A stretch of 64,000 nt of DNA, taken from contig DAOUME010000026.1 in the NCBI GenBank assembly GCA_034411995.1, positions 1-64,000 of the forward strand, read 5' to 3'. The notes below the pieces were generated by a model that was given only the letters and a program-made list of their open reading frames with translations, ran no database searches and was not told the origin of the DNA. A program made the position numbers and the translations under genes. Shown here piece after piece: positions 29,462 through 38,952 of the stretch. The DNA comes from JAUVXJ01 sp034411995. GTDB taxonomy: Bacteria > Chloroflexota > Anaerolineae > UBA7937 > B3-Chlor. How positions within the stretch are numbered: position 1 is the first letter of the stretch; each line of letters opens with the position of its first letter.

Positions 29462-31492
29462 CTACCAGCCTCCGCGATACGAGGTTGAGGAGAAGTAGCC
29501 ACCTGCCTCCACCTCCAGGGTCGTCAACGTTATCAACTCCGTCTCCTCCCCTGACAACGCGGAAGTGGTCCCCACCTGCAAGACGGCCTCGCCCAGCTCA
29601 GTGGTCGAGGGCACCACCAGCCAGTACTCCTCCACCACCACCGAGTCCGCCGGAGTCCGAAACTGCTCCGCGTACCTCTTCAGGTTGCCGAAACCCAGCG
29701 CATGCTGTTCCACCACGTTATCTCCGATGGCCGTGACCACCAGGCCTGGGTTTCTCTCCGCTATGCGCCAGTAGAGGGTGAGATGCAAGCGCCCGCCGCG
29801 CTCTACCTGCTGGCCGTCCAGGCCGTAACCCACCAGCTCCAGACCGTTCAGCCTCACACCTACTTCGTAGGTAGGGCTGGCCTCGCTCACCACCAGTTGC
29901 GGTGCCTGGTCTCTCATCTCGTACAAGACCAGACTGCCGCGCCGTTGATTGAAAGAGGAGTCCGGACTCTCTCCCACGAGTACGGGCACAGCCCAGCTAT
30001 CCTCTCCCAGCAACTGGCCAGGTGGTGCCCAGGGTCCAGCGAGCTGCCTTCCGCTGGTCTCAGCCACGGTACTGTAGACCGCGGAGGCCTCACGCCATCC
30101 ACCAGCCTCCCTGCCCCTAAGGGGCTCGGCCATGGGCATCAGCACGTCCGGTCGCACTCCGTACACGTATCTGAAGTAGAACATGTCGTAGCCGAAAACC
30201 CCCCCTTGCCCGACCAGGGCGCTCCCTTCCGGGAGCCACTGAAAGACGTTGTAGTAGAAGTCGTTGATGGCCACATCTCCGGACAAGTCGTTCACCGACC
30301 AGTTGGACCGTAGCTGTTGGCAGAGGGGAAGGAGGAGCAACAGCCCCGCGGCGAGGCTCACCACGAGGCGCGGCACGCGCACCCGCCCCAACGCGGAGCA
30401 GAGGTACTCCAGCAGCCGAAAGAGACCATACCCTATGAAGAGGGCGTAGACCAGATGCGCAGGGATGAAGAACACGTCCAGATCGAAGACGCGGTATTGA
30501 GTGAAGAACACCAGGTGCACCACGTACATCGCCATCAGCAGGTAGAAGTGCCTGGTGCGACGAAGGAGCATCTCCCACATGCCGAACAGCCCTAGCAGTA
30601 TCCCTAACACCCCGAGGTTCTGCCAGAGAAGATGCAGGTACACCACCACGCGATCGGGCAGCGCCCAGAGTGGAAAGGCGAACTTCATCTGCGGGAACGC
30701 ACCCAGGGTGTAGTTGTAGAAACCAGCCAGCGTGTCAGGAGCGTTCCTGGCCATGGGGGCGTCCACCAGAGTGGAAGCCTTGTAGGGGAGCCAGAGGAAC
30801 TGGGCGCAGCCGCTCAGGAAAAGGAACACACCGCCCAGCAGCTTGAACGGCTGGATGATGATCCGCCAGTTCACCAGCAGCACGAAGACCACAAAAGCGG
30901 GGATGAACCCCAGATTGGACATGTGGGTGCCCAGGCTGAGCCCGAAGACGAGGGAGAAAGCCAGGAACAGAGACAGGGAGCTGCTAAGCCACTTCTGCTT
31001 GCCGCTGTTGGTCTCAGCGCGCTCCTGACGCGCCCAGAGGACAAGGAGGAGAAGAGTCAGCGCCACCATGAAGGCGTTGGGCGCATACACCTCGGCGATC
31101 TCCGCCTGGGACCAGAAGGTGAGGGAGAAGCCGAAGAAGAGGGCAGCGAAGGCCGAGGGCAACCGCCGCCCCGTCAGTGCCAGCAGCGTATCATAGAGCA
31201 GGGCCACCGCCGCGGCGGCTAGCGTGGCAGACATCAAGCTCACCCGGTGAGCCACGTCGCCCAGGGGGATGAAGGTGAAGATCTTGCCCAGCCAGGTGTA
31301 AAGAGGGTAGCCGGTGCTGTGGGCCAGCCCCAACTGGTAGGCGACTGTCGCCAGCTCGTTGCCGTCGGGGCTCTTGAAGGAGAGGCTGGGCGTCAGAGTG
31401 AGCCCGTAGGCCACCAGACTGAGGGTGAACAGCAACAGCCCCACCAGGGTTTCGATCCAGCGCCCGCCAAGTGCTGTCTTCCTCATCGCCAC
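29462..31492 (-). CDS. DUF2723 membrane glycosyltransferase (GT117-like)
   Basis: The 676-residue polytopic protein has about ten or more transmembrane segments in its first 420 residues. It carries the family signature KSPDGNELATVAYQLGLAHS followed by TGYPLY, with the acidic residue expected in the active site of C-type glycosyltransferases. The C-terminal 230 residues are soluble and beta-rich. Characterised DUF2723 relatives use lipid-linked sugars to modify proteins or cell-surface glycans. The first codon is a GTG; an ATG two codons later is equally plausible. Confidence 0.8.
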   Translation of the reverse strand: MAMRKTALGGRWIETLVGLLLFTLSLVAYGLTLTPSLSFKSPDGNELATVAYQLGLAHSTGYPLYTWLGKIFTFIPLGDVAHRVSLMSATLAAAAVALLYDTLLALTGRRLPSAFAALFFGFSLTFWSQAEIAEVYAPNAFMVALTLLLLVLWARQERAETNSGKQKWLSSSLSLFLAFSLVFGLSLGTHMSNLGFIPAFVVFVLLVNWRIIIQPFKLLGGVFLFLSGCAQFLWLPYKASTLVDAPMARNAPDTLAGFYNYTLGAFPQMKFAFPLWALPDRVVVYLHLLWQNLGVLGILLGLFGMWEMLLRRTRHFYLLMAMYVVHLVFFTQYRVFDLDVFFIPAHLVYALFIGYGLFRLLEYLCSALGRVRVPRLVVSLAAGLLLLLPLCQQLRSNWSVNDLSGDVAINDFYYNVFQWLPEGSALVGQGGVFGYDMFYFRYVYGVRPDVLMPMAEPLRGREAGGWREASAVYSTVAETSGRQLAGPWAPPGQLLGEDSWAVPVLVGESPDSSFNQRRGSLVLYEMRDQAPQLVVSEASPTYEVGVRLNGLELVGYGLDGQQVERGGRLHLTLYWRIAERNPGLVVTAIGDNVVEQHALGFGNLKRYAEQFRTPADSVVVEEYWLVVPSTTELGEAVLQVGTTSALSGEETELITLTTLEVEAGGYFSSTSYRGGW

Positions 31493-31572
31493 CCGGACCT
31501 CATGAGCCCATGGTAGCTGTTTGGCGTTACGCCGGTGTTGGGATTACGTAACAGAAGCGTGAAACGACCCGG

Positions 31573-32973
31573 TCAGATCCTGACCAGCTTCCATTGGTTG
31601 GTCCGGAAACGATTAGCGGTGACGATTCCCTGCACCACCGTGGCCAGAGCCATGGCATACCAGGCACCGCTGATATCCATCCCGGTCATCATCACCAGGG
31701 CGTACGAGAGCGGTAGACGGATCAGCCACTGGGTGAGGACGGTGTAGTAGAGCGGAGCCCGAGTGTCGCCAGCGCCGTTCAGCGCCCCCATCATCACGTT
31801 GGCCAGAGCCATGAAGGGCTCGACCACGCCGTTGATGCGTAGATATGAGATTCCGGCCCGGGTGACCAGTGGATCCCGCGCCTCGTTGAACGCGGCGATG
31901 ATCTGAGGAGCGAAGACGAAAAGCACGACCCCCACCGCGGACATGACCACGATACCCAACAGTCCTGTCATCCATCCCCGCCGCTCCGCCTCGCCCGAGT
32001 CTCGCGCGCCTTGCGCCTGTCCCACCAGAGTCGTGGCCACGATGGACAGGGCCATGGCCGGCATGTACGAGAAGGCCTCCGATTGAATGCCCACACTGTA
32101 GGCAGCGATGTTGGCATCGCGCTGCAAGCCAGCCATCGCGGAGTTGGTGACCACCCACAGGAAACCTATGTTGCCCAGGCTCCGCACCATGTTCTGCCCG
32201 GCGACGGGTACCCCTATGCGCAGCATGCGCCAGATGAGATCCCAGTCAGGTCTGAACGACGTCCCCCTGGGCAACTTGACGGCAAACCTGCAACTGAAGA
32301 GCACCCCTAACCCAACGGCGGTCCCCACGAATCGCGAGGTCATCGTGCCCAGCGCAGCGCCCGTCACCCCCATCTCTGGAAACGGACCAGCTCCATAGAT
32401 GAACACGTAGTTGAAGAACACGTGAATGATGTTGATCACCAGCATGATCACCAACGGCGTAGTCATGTCGCCAGCGCCTTGTAGCATGGCGTTGAACATG
32501 AAGTTGAAGACCATGAAGATGCTGAGGGCGAAGAACAACTGCATGTAGGGAACACCCAGAGCCTGGAGTTCTGCGTCAGCGCCCATCGCCTGGAGCATCA
32601 GCGGGGCCAGCAGCACTCCCACCACGCTGAGCGCTATGGCCACGAGGAACATGACTATGATCGATTGCGCCGCGACACGGGTGACCACGTCGGGTCGTTC
32701 GGCGCCGGTGAATTGAGCAACGATAGTCCTGTTGCCCACAGCCAACCCGGTGATGGAGATGATGAACACCATGATCAGTTGGCGGCTCATCCCTACCGCC
32801 GCCGTCGCCTGGGTGCCCAGGCGGCTGACCATCCAGATGTCGATGACCCCCACGGTCGCCTGCAGCAGATTGGCCAGTACGACCGGATAGGCCAGCTTGG
32901 CTATGAGGCCCAGGAGCACTCTGTCCACGCTGAGATAGTGGACGAGTGCCCCGTTCAGCAACCGTTGACGCAC
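31573..32973 (-). CDS. MATE family efflux transporter
   Basis: This is a multidrug and toxin extrusion transporter of about 466 residues and twelve predicted helices. Family segments include KLAYPVVLANLLQATVGVID, SRLGTQATAAVGMSRQ, a mid-protein FMFNAMLQGAGDMTTP and its second-half counterpart MMGALNGAGDTRAPLY. The GTG at 32973 is preferred because AGAGGTGA lies just upstream. The frame extends 30 codons further without a good ribosome site. The coupling ion cannot be assigned. Confidence 0.88.
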   Translation of the reverse strand: MRQRLLNGALVHYLSVDRVLLGLIAKLAYPVVLANLLQATVGVIDIWMVSRLGTQATAAVGMSRQLIMVFIISITGLAVGNRTIVAQFTGAERPDVVTRVAAQSIIVMFLVAIALSVVGVLLAPLMLQAMGADAELQALGVPYMQLFFALSIFMVFNFMFNAMLQGAGDMTTPLVIMLVINIIHVFFNYVFIYGAGPFPEMGVTGAALGTMTSRFVGTAVGLGVLFSCRFAVKLPRGTSFRPDWDLIWRMLRIGVPVAGQNMVRSLGNIGFLWVVTNSAMAGLQRDANIAAYSVGIQSEAFSYMPAMALSIVATTLVGQAQGARDSGEAERRGWMTGLLGIVVMSAVGVVLFVFAPQIIAAFNEARDPLVTRAGISYLRINGVVEPFMALANVMMGALNGAGDTRAPLYYTVLTQWLIRLPLSYALVMMTGMDISGAWYAMALATVVQGIVTANRFRTNQWKLVRI

Positions 32974-33211
32974 CAATTCACCTCTGACAACTCCAGCAAT
33001 GGTAGCCTGGCTACTCCCCAACGATGCCGCCGAGGGCGTCCACGACCGATCGCCTCCCGGCACAACTGAGTTGCAGTATGAGCAAGGGTTCCTTCAATAC
33101 CGCGGGGTACACTTACGCGCGGACCCATGACCAACCGGGACACCAGGTGGTCCCCCGGTCCTCACGGGCAGGAGCGGAGAATGTCGGAAATCGGGAACCG
33201 GATCCCTGCAA

Positions 33212-33682
33212 TCACAGATGAATCGCGAAATCGACTATCTTGGGCCGAACCAACCTTTCGTAGTCTGAGTATTTCATCCTCATGCTGGTGGTATGACCAC
33301 CAACCTTGAAGACGATCTCCCGTGCGTCGCACAAGGAGCCATCCACGTACACCGGCAGATCATAAAGGCTGCCGAAGGGCGGCATGGCACCAACCTCACA
33401 ATCGGTAAAAGTACCGGCAAACTCTTCTTCCCTGGCCAGACGAACCTTGTCGGCCTTGAGCGCGGCCTTGAGCTTCGGGAAATCGATGCGATAGCTGGCT
33501 GGCAGCACCAGCATCACCATCTTGCCGTCGGCATCGGCCAGCACCACTTTGGCCAGTTGCCTACCGGGCGTATGCTGTGCTGCCGCTACCTCCTGGGCAG
33601 TGTAGGCCACCGAGTGAATCATCGTCTCGAACGATACCCCCTCCTCGCGGAGGTACGTTTCCAGCCTCTGTCTTGCGGCCAT
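33212..33682 (-). CDS. YbaK/ProX-type aminoacyl-tRNA deacylase
   Basis: The 156-residue product is a stand-alone editing domain that hydrolyses mischarged tRNA (Cys- or Ala-tRNAPro in known members). Visible features are the N-terminal HSVAYTAQEVAAAQHTPGRQLAKVV with the family's KxxV segment, AMPPFGSLYDLPVYVD, and GGHTTSMRMKYSDYERLV near the C terminus. It lies alone between the MATE and hydrolase genes on the same strand. Confidence 0.85.
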   Translation of the reverse strand: MAARQRLETYLREEGVSFETMIHSVAYTAQEVAAAQHTPGRQLAKVVLADADGKMVMLVLPASYRIDFPKLKAALKADKVRLAREEEFAGTFTDCEVGAMPPFGSLYDLPVYVDGSLCDAREIVFKVGGHTTSMRMKYSDYERLVRPKIVDFAIHL

Positions 33683-33736
33683 ACTACACCCCTCCCTTCG
33701 CTCAGATAGGCGCTAGGTCATAAACTCGCTCCCAAA

Positions 33737-34399
33737 TCAAGCCTGTCCTTCGAGAAAACCGGCAACGTGATTCGCCACTTCCTGTTCCCGGCCCCACAGG
33801 AAGTGATCGGCCGCCTCCAAAACCACCAATTGCTTGGGCTCCGGCAGCTTCTCCACCAGCGGCCTCAACTCGGACAGCGGGCACACGTAGTCGCGGTCCC
33901 CGGCCAGGAACAGCTTGGGCCTGGTGTACTTCTGCCAGAACTCTTCGTCCAGCGACCCGATGATCATCCCCCCCAAGGGTAGACAAAGGGCGACGATGCC
34001 GCAAATCCGGGGGTCGGCCTCTACGTGTCTCAACCCCACAGAGGCTCCGAAGGAATAGCCCATGAGGTACAGTCTCCCCGGGTCCACGTCGGGTCGCGTC
34101 ACCAGATAGTCCACAGCGCCAGCCACGTCCGCCACCTCGGCCACACCGTCGCCGAAGCTTCCCTCGCTGCGACCGACCCCGCGGAAGTTGAAGCGCAAGG
34201 CGACCAGTCCCCTTCGCGCCAGCTCCCGCGCTATGGTCAGTATCACGGGCGCCTCCGCCCTGCCTCCGTGCAGGGGATGGGGATGGCAGAGCACGACGGC
34301 TGCGCGCGGCGGGGTCCCACCAGCCGGGATGTGGATCACGCCTTCCAGTCGAAGAGGCTCAGCCTCCACGCTATCGAAGAAGATCCTCTCTTCCTGCAT
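33737..34399 (-). CDS. Alpha/beta hydrolase
   Basis: This 220-residue serine hydrolase has the nucleophile elbow GYSFGA (Ser116), an acid at about Asp168-Asp170 (AGDRDYVCP) and the catalytic histidine at His199 (AADHF). The oxyanion region CHPHPLHGG and NFRGVGRSEG place it with small dienelactone hydrolase-like or YuxL-like esterases of unknown substrate. Confidence 0.87.
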   Translation of the reverse strand: MQEERIFFDSVEAEPLRLEGVIHIPAGGTPPRAAVVLCHPHPLHGGRAEAPVILTIARELARRGLVALRFNFRGVGRSEGSFGDGVAEVADVAGAVDYLVTRPDVDPGRLYLMGYSFGASVGLRHVEADPRICGIVALCLPLGGMIIGSLDEEFWQKYTRPKLFLAGDRDYVCPLSELRPLVEKLPEPKQLVVLEAADHFLWGREQEVANHVAGFLEGQA

Positions 34400-34440
34400 A
34401 GGCGCGCCTCTGTCCGAATTTTAGCACAGTGAGTGGCAAA

Positions 34441-34469
34441 TGGCGAGAACCCCCCTGCTGTGCTAGAAT
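34441..34469 (+). promoter_or_regulatory. Candidate extended -10 promoter of the radical SAM operon
   Basis: TGGCGA (34441-34446), a 17-nt spacer and TAGAAT (34464-34469) preceded by TGC form a plausible promoter 22 nt before the ATG at 34492. The -35 is poor, but the extended -10 compensates. Confidence 0.5.
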
Positions 34470-34491
34470 GCCTGTCTAGCGGAGGAAGCAC

Positions 34492-35940
34492 ATGAAGGTA
34501 CTCCTAGTCAGTCCGGAGTCCAAGACCTGGAGCTCCCGCAAGCACATCCCGTTGGGACTGGGTTACCTCGGCGCAGTATTGGAGCAGGAAGGGCACGAAG
34601 TCCAACTCTGGGATGCGGCGGTAGAAACACAGACCCTGGAGCAGCTTCTCGACCGGGAGCGATTCGATCTGGTGGGGATCACCAGTGTGACCCCTCTGAT
34701 CTACGAAGCGTGGGACGCTGCCCGACGGGCGAGAGAGCGAGGCACCATCACCATCCTGGGCGGTCCGCATCCTACCCTCATGCCCGGCGAGTCACTGGAG
34801 CACCCTGAAGTAGACCTGGTGGTCCGCGGCGAAGCCGAGGAGACCATCGTCCCCGTGGTCCGTCAACTGGAGAAGGATCAGGGCGAGCTCGAGTCCAACT
34901 CTGGCACCAGACGTTTCCCCTCGGCTGGCTGGACAGAGATAGCAGGCCTTTCCTTCCGCACCGAGGGAGGAGAGATCGTTCACAATCCGCCCAGGAAACC
35001 ACCGACGGACCTGGATAGCCTGCCCTTTCCCGGCCATCACCTCTACAAGATCGAGCGGTACACCAATCTCCAGCCCCGCACCGATGGCCTGGACCCTCGG
35101 GCTCGCGCCTATACCATCATCACCTCCCGTGGCTGCCCCTATCAGTGTATCTACTGCTCCAAGGCCGTGACCGGCAAGACGTGGCGGCCGCGCTCCCCTG
35201 AGAACGTCATCGAAGAATGGCGGAAACTGGTGATCGACCTGAAGGCCACCGAGATCGGCGTCACTGACGACGTCATGACTCTGGATCTCGAGCGAGCGAA
35301 GAGAATATGCCAGTTGATCGTCGATGAAGGGTTGAATACCGTCCCCTGGATCACCATTCACGGCATCAGAGCTGACAACACCGACCTCGAGCTCTTCCGG
35401 TTGATGAAGGCCGCGGGGTGCAGGCGCGTAGGGTTCGGCGTGGAGAGCGGCAACCAGCGTGTGCTGGACATCATGAAGAAGGGTCAAACCATCGACGATG
35501 TCCGGCTGGCTTTCCGTAACGCACGACAGGCTGGTCTCCAGACGATCGGTTTTTTCATCTTCGGCTTGCCGGGTGACGACGAGCAGTCGATGGAAGACAC
35601 CATCAGGCTCGCCCTGGAGCTCGACCCTGATCTGGCCAACTTCATGATCGCCGCCCCTTTCCCCGGCACAGAGTTATATCAGATGGTCATCGAGCAGGGC
35701 GAGCTCTTCTACCAGGACTGGCGTGATTTTGCCATCCACGATGAGAAGGCACGGTTCGCGATTGGGGATCTGACGGCGGAGCTCGTAGAGCGTAAGTGGC
35801 ACGAGGCCTATCGACGCTTCTACCTGCGACCCGGACGCCTGGTCCGTAAGGGTCTACGCGGCGAGTTCTGGAGAAGACTACCGGCCTACGTGTCCGACGC
35901 CAGGCGCTTCTTCACGTCCAGATCTCGTTCAGCCAGCTAG
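34492..35940 (+). CDS. B12-binding-domain radical SAM protein
   Basis: The 482-residue protein has an N-terminal Rossmann-like cobalamin-binding domain (residues 1-120, GLGYLGAVLEQEGHEV, ITILGGPHPTLMP). A radical SAM barrel follows with the 4Fe-4S motif CPYQCIYC (Cys215, Cys219, Cys222). The DxHxxG motif of base-off cobalamin binders is not visible. Later segments (RVGFGVESGNQRVLDIMKKG, IGFFIFGLPGDDEQSM) match the Elp3/MiaB-like fold. Members act as methyltransferases or in lipid and cofactor synthesis; the substrate is unknown. It heads a four-gene plus-strand run. Confidence 0.85.
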   Translation: MKVLLVSPESKTWSSRKHIPLGLGYLGAVLEQEGHEVQLWDAAVETQTLEQLLDRERFDLVGITSVTPLIYEAWDAARRARERGTITILGGPHPTLMPGESLEHPEVDLVVRGEAEETIVPVVRQLEKDQGELESNSGTRRFPSAGWTEIAGLSFRTEGGEIVHNPPRKPPTDLDSLPFPGHHLYKIERYTNLQPRTDGLDPRARAYTIITSRGCPYQCIYCSKAVTGKTWRPRSPENVIEEWRKLVIDLKATEIGVTDDVMTLDLERAKRICQLIVDEGLNTVPWITIHGIRADNTDLELFRLMKAAGCRRVGFGVESGNQRVLDIMKKGQTIDDVRLAFRNARQAGLQTIGFFIFGLPGDDEQSMEDTIRLALELDPDLANFMIAAPFPGTELYQMVIEQGELFYQDWRDFAIHDEKARFAIGDLTAELVERKWHEAYRRFYLRPGRLVRKGLRGEFWRRLPAYVSDARRFFTSRSRSAS

Positions 35941-36006
35941 ACCATTGACCCCCACGCTGGAGCTCATTCCCGCCGAAGCTCGCCCAAGACCCATCTTGGA
36001 GGCAAG

Positions 36007-36654
36007 TTGGACGCCCTCAACATAGAACAGGCCCGAGAGTATTACAAAGACGCAGATCCAGCCCACGACTTCGACCACGTGCTGAGAGTCCTGGCCCTGG
36101 CAGAGCGCATTGGAGCCGCCGAGGGCGCTGACATGGACATCCTCAGGCCCGCGGTCTTGCTTCACGATATCGGCCGTCCCGAAGAGCTAAGAGACGGGCG
36201 TTGCCACGCTCAGGTGGGCGCAGAGAAGGCCCGGACCATCCTCAGTGATTGGCCCGCGGAGAGGGTGGAGGCCATCAGTCAGGCCATCTCCGCCCATCGC
36301 TTTCGCAACGACCTTCAGCCGCAAACGCTGGAGGCCAAGATCCTCTTTGACGCCGACAAGCTGGACAGCATTGGCGCCATCGGCGTTGCCAGGGCCTATG
36401 TCGTGGGTGGACTGCACGGACAGCGTCTGTGGGGTAGGGCAACTCCCGAGTACCTGCAGGCGCTGAGGAAAGACAGCTCACTGGCGCGCAACGATTTGCC
36501 GGGCCACACGCCAGTCCACGAATGGGCTTTCAAGCTCTCGCGTATCAAGGATGTCCTCTTCACCGCCACCGCGACGCAGATCGCCGAAGAACGCCATCGC
36601 TTCATGAGCGACTTCTTCCTGCGCCTGGAGGCCGAGGTCCGGGGCGAACTGTAG
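36007..36654 (+). CDS. HD-domain phosphohydrolase
   Basis: The 215-residue protein belongs to the metal-dependent HD superfamily. DFDHVLRV (His24), LLHDIGRP (His53-Asp54), AHRF and LFDADKLDSIG provide the metal ligands in the order seen in nucleotide or phosphohydrolases of the YedJ type. The start is a TTG at 36007 behind GGAGG. It lies 66 nt after the radical SAM gene and 15 nt before the transporter gene. Confidence 0.8.
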   Translation: MDALNIEQAREYYKDADPAHDFDHVLRVLALAERIGAAEGADMDILRPAVLLHDIGRPEELRDGRCHAQVGAEKARTILSDWPAERVEAISQAISAHRFRNDLQPQTLEAKILFDADKLDSIGAIGVARAYVVGGLHGQRLWGRATPEYLQALRKDSSLARNDLPGHTPVHEWAFKLSRIKDVLFTATATQIAEERHRFMSDFFLRLEAEVRGEL

Positions 36655-36669
36655 AGACTGGAGACGGGC

Positions 36670-37713
36670 ATGAAAAGGCCCAACTTGAAGAAGATCGGGC
36701 TGGGCATCCTGAGCATCGCCCTCTTCATCCTTTCCATCCAGCTCATGAAGGAAAGTGCTAAGGTAGTAGCCCCCTACATCCACGGTTGGCTGCACGTGGA
36801 CAATCCGGCCAACAGCCTGGGTTTCGGCTGGCTCTCGGCCTACGTCATCCTCAGCGGTTCGCCTGTTGCGGCCGTAGCTTTGACCCTCTTCGACACGGGC
36901 GTGATTGGCCAGTTCCAGGCGCTGACCATGATCAGTGGCTCGCGCCTGGGTGCCTCCTTTATCGTGCTCTTCATCGGTTTTATGTATGTGCTGCGAGGTC
37001 ACGAGCGGCTCACGGGCCTGTCCATGGGACTCCTGTCTTTCATCATCACCGCGCTGCTGCACATTCCTGGCCTGGGCCTCAGTTACCTGCTTCTGAGAAA
37101 CCACATCACTGACCCCATCCATCTCCAGGGAGGAGCCGCCCTCACCTCCCTGGTAGATCTACTCTACGATCCCATCGTACAACTCGTGGTACGGAACACC
37201 CCGGGCTGGTTGGCCTTCGTCATCGGCGTGGCCTTGGTGCTGGCGAGCTTCAACCTGCTGGACAGGTCTCTCCCGGAGCTGAGCCTGGGAGGCTACCGCT
37301 CTGGCGCGTTCTCGAGGGTCATCTACCGACCCATCGTCATGTTCCTCATGGGTCTGTTGATCACCGGCTTGTCCATGTCGGTCTCCATCTCCCTGAGCAT
37401 TCTCGTGCCTCTCTCGGCACGTGGTTACATCAGAAGTGAGAACGCTATCGCCTACATCATGGGCGCGAACGTCTCCACGTTCGTGGACACGCTGCTCGTC
37501 TCCCTGCTATTGAACAACCCCCTGGCCACCACCGTGGTCGTAGTCCAGATACTGAGCATCGCCCTCGTGTCGCTCTTCATTCTCGGCCTCCTCTACACGC
37601 CGTATGAGAGAGCCGTCCTGCGGTTGACGTCGCTGGTCGCGGGCAGCACACGTAACCTGGTCCTCTTCGCGGCCGCGATCCTGGTGGTGCCCATCTTGCT
37701 CATGCTCGTCTAG
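36670..37713 (+). CDS. Na+/phosphate cotransporter-like (PNaS) membrane protein
   Basis: The 347-residue integral membrane protein has two related halves, each with a small-residue signature (ILSGSPVAAVALTLFDTG and MGANVSTFVDTLL) and the ISGSRLGASF segment. These correspond to the QSS-type repeats of NptA/PF02690 sodium-phosphate cotransporters. There is no PhoU-like C-terminal tail. Phosphate is the usual substrate, but the altered repeats leave room for another anion. Confidence 0.72.
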   Translation: MKRPNLKKIGLGILSIALFILSIQLMKESAKVVAPYIHGWLHVDNPANSLGFGWLSAYVILSGSPVAAVALTLFDTGVIGQFQALTMISGSRLGASFIVLFIGFMYVLRGHERLTGLSMGLLSFIITALLHIPGLGLSYLLLRNHITDPIHLQGGAALTSLVDLLYDPIVQLVVRNTPGWLAFVIGVALVLASFNLLDRSLPELSLGGYRSGAFSRVIYRPIVMFLMGLLITGLSMSVSISLSILVPLSARGYIRSENAIAYIMGANVSTFVDTLLVSLLLNNPLATTVVVVQILSIALVSLFILGLLYTPYERAVLRLTSLVAGSTRNLVLFAAAILVVPILLMLV

Positions 37714-37732
37714 CAACCTGGAGGTCTCTCCC

Positions 37733-38548
37733 ATGAAGATCTTGATGTGTACCGATGGCTCCAGACACGCGGCGGAAGCCCTCCGCTTCGGAGCGCCCAT
37801 CGCCCGGGAGGCCCGGGACAGGGTCACTCTCCTGGGAGTGGTGGAGCGAGCAGACGAAGAGAGAAAGGTGACTCGCATGCTGGAGAGAACGAGCAATGCC
37901 CTGTGCCAGGACGTGCCGCACATCGATTCTCTGATCAGGCGCGGCCACGCCGCAGAGGAGATCCTGAAAGAGACGGAAGAGAACGAGTACGACCTGGTAA
38001 TCGTCGGCTCGCGAGGCCGCCGGGGCATCACGCGCTTCCTGCTGGGTTCCACGGCCGCACGGCTGGCCCGCTACTGCCCCTCGCCGGTTCTCATCGTCAA
38101 AGGCAAGCGGCGAAGACTGAGCAGGATACTAATCTGCACGGGAGGTGCCGAGGCTGGCGAGAAGGATACCGCGTTCGCGGGGCGGATCGCCGCCCTTACG
38201 AACGCCTCGGTTACGGTGCTGCATGTGATGTCACAACTGCCTCTCGGTCCAGAGTGTGAGCTGAGTGACCTGGAGAACTCCACGGAAGCTCTGCTAAGGA
38301 CAGACGCACGCGAGGCCGTCCACCTCAGAAAGGACCTCCAGATCCTGGCCAAGCTGGAGGTGGATGGTAAGGCGAAGGTTCGTCATGGCCTGGTCGTGGA
38401 CGAGATCCTGGCGGAGGCCCGCGACGGCACCCACGATCTCATCGTGATCGGCACTCACGTGGCCTCAGGAATTCAGCACTTCATGCTCGCGGACACGACG
38501 GAGCAGATCGTGATCGGCTCAGACCGGCCGGTGCTCGTGGTGAGATGA
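37733..38548 (+). CDS. Tandem universal stress protein (UspA x2)
   Basis: The 271-residue protein carries two Usp domains. The first has the ATP-binding G-x2-G-x9-G-[ST] signature (GSRGRRGITRFLLGSTAARL). The second is divergent (GTHVASGIQHFMLADTTEQI) and has probably lost nucleotide binding. It starts 19 nt after the transporter gene, suggesting one operon. Confidence 0.85.
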   Translation: MKILMCTDGSRHAAEALRFGAPIAREARDRVTLLGVVERADEERKVTRMLERTSNALCQDVPHIDSLIRRGHAAEEILKETEENEYDLVIVGSRGRRGITRFLLGSTAARLARYCPSPVLIVKGKRRRLSRILICTGGAEAGEKDTAFAGRIAALTNASVTVLHVMSQLPLGPECELSDLENSTEALLRTDAREAVHLRKDLQILAKLEVDGKAKVRHGLVVDEILAEARDGTHDLIVIGTHVASGIQHFMLADTTEQIVIGSDRPVLVVR

Positions 38549-38620
38549 GGCCAGCCGCCGCGACCCTCCCCCCGATGATCGGCTCGCCTCTGAGGGAACC
38601 AGGCTCTGATAGACGCGCCC

Positions 38621-38649
38621 TTGACAAGTTGATGGAACCGTGATATACT
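38621..38649 (+). promoter_or_regulatory. Promoter of the cobalamin operon
   Basis: TTGACA (38621-38626) and TATACT (38644-38649) are 17 nt apart and lie 22 nt before the first paired strand of the cobalamin riboswitch. Confidence 0.8.
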
Positions 38650-38671
38650 ATGTACAAATCGAATAAGCTGT

Positions 38672-38789
38672 GATTCGGGTGTCCGTCGCTCGGACGCTAG
38701 GACATAAAGGGGAAGCCGGTCAAAGTCCGGCGCTGTCCCGCAACTGTAGCTCCAGAAGATCTGGAGGAGCCAGGATACCCGCCCGAATC
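38672..38789 (+). promoter_or_regulatory. Cobalamin riboswitch
   Basis: P1 is formed by GATTCGGG (38672-38679) and CCCGAATC (38782-38789). Between them are the conserved blocks GGGGAAGCCGG, AAAGTCCGGCGCTG, CCCGCAACTGTA and GAGCCAGGATACC, the B12-box and core of the cobalamin riboswitch class. Binding of a corrinoid is expected to switch off the downstream ECF-cob operon through the hairpins at 38852-38920. Confidence 0.95.
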
Positions 38790-38851
38790 GGGCTCCACTA
38801 ACCTTCGAGAGAAAGGGGACAGGAGCCACGGTTCGTGAACCGTGAGGAAGA

Positions 38852-38920
38852 ACCCCTGGTCAGCTCGACGAGGGGTATTTTCTTGAAGCCCCGCCTCGCA
38901 AGGTTGGGGCTTTGTTATTG
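38852..38920 (+). terminator. Tandem terminator hairpins of the B12 riboswitch
   Basis: Two hairpins follow the aptamer. ACCCCT (38852-38857) with AGGGGT (38871-38876) is followed by ATTTTCTT. AAGCCCC (38886-38892) with GGGGCTT (38906-38912), with an inner CCT/AGG extension, is followed by a T-rich stretch. A separate near-perfect hairpin (CACGGTTC/GAACCGTG, 38827-38844) lies between aptamer and terminators. It may take part in the kissing contact or in antitermination. Confidence 0.75.
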
Positions 38921-38952
38921 CCGAGGAAGAATCGATAGGAGAGGAGAGAGTC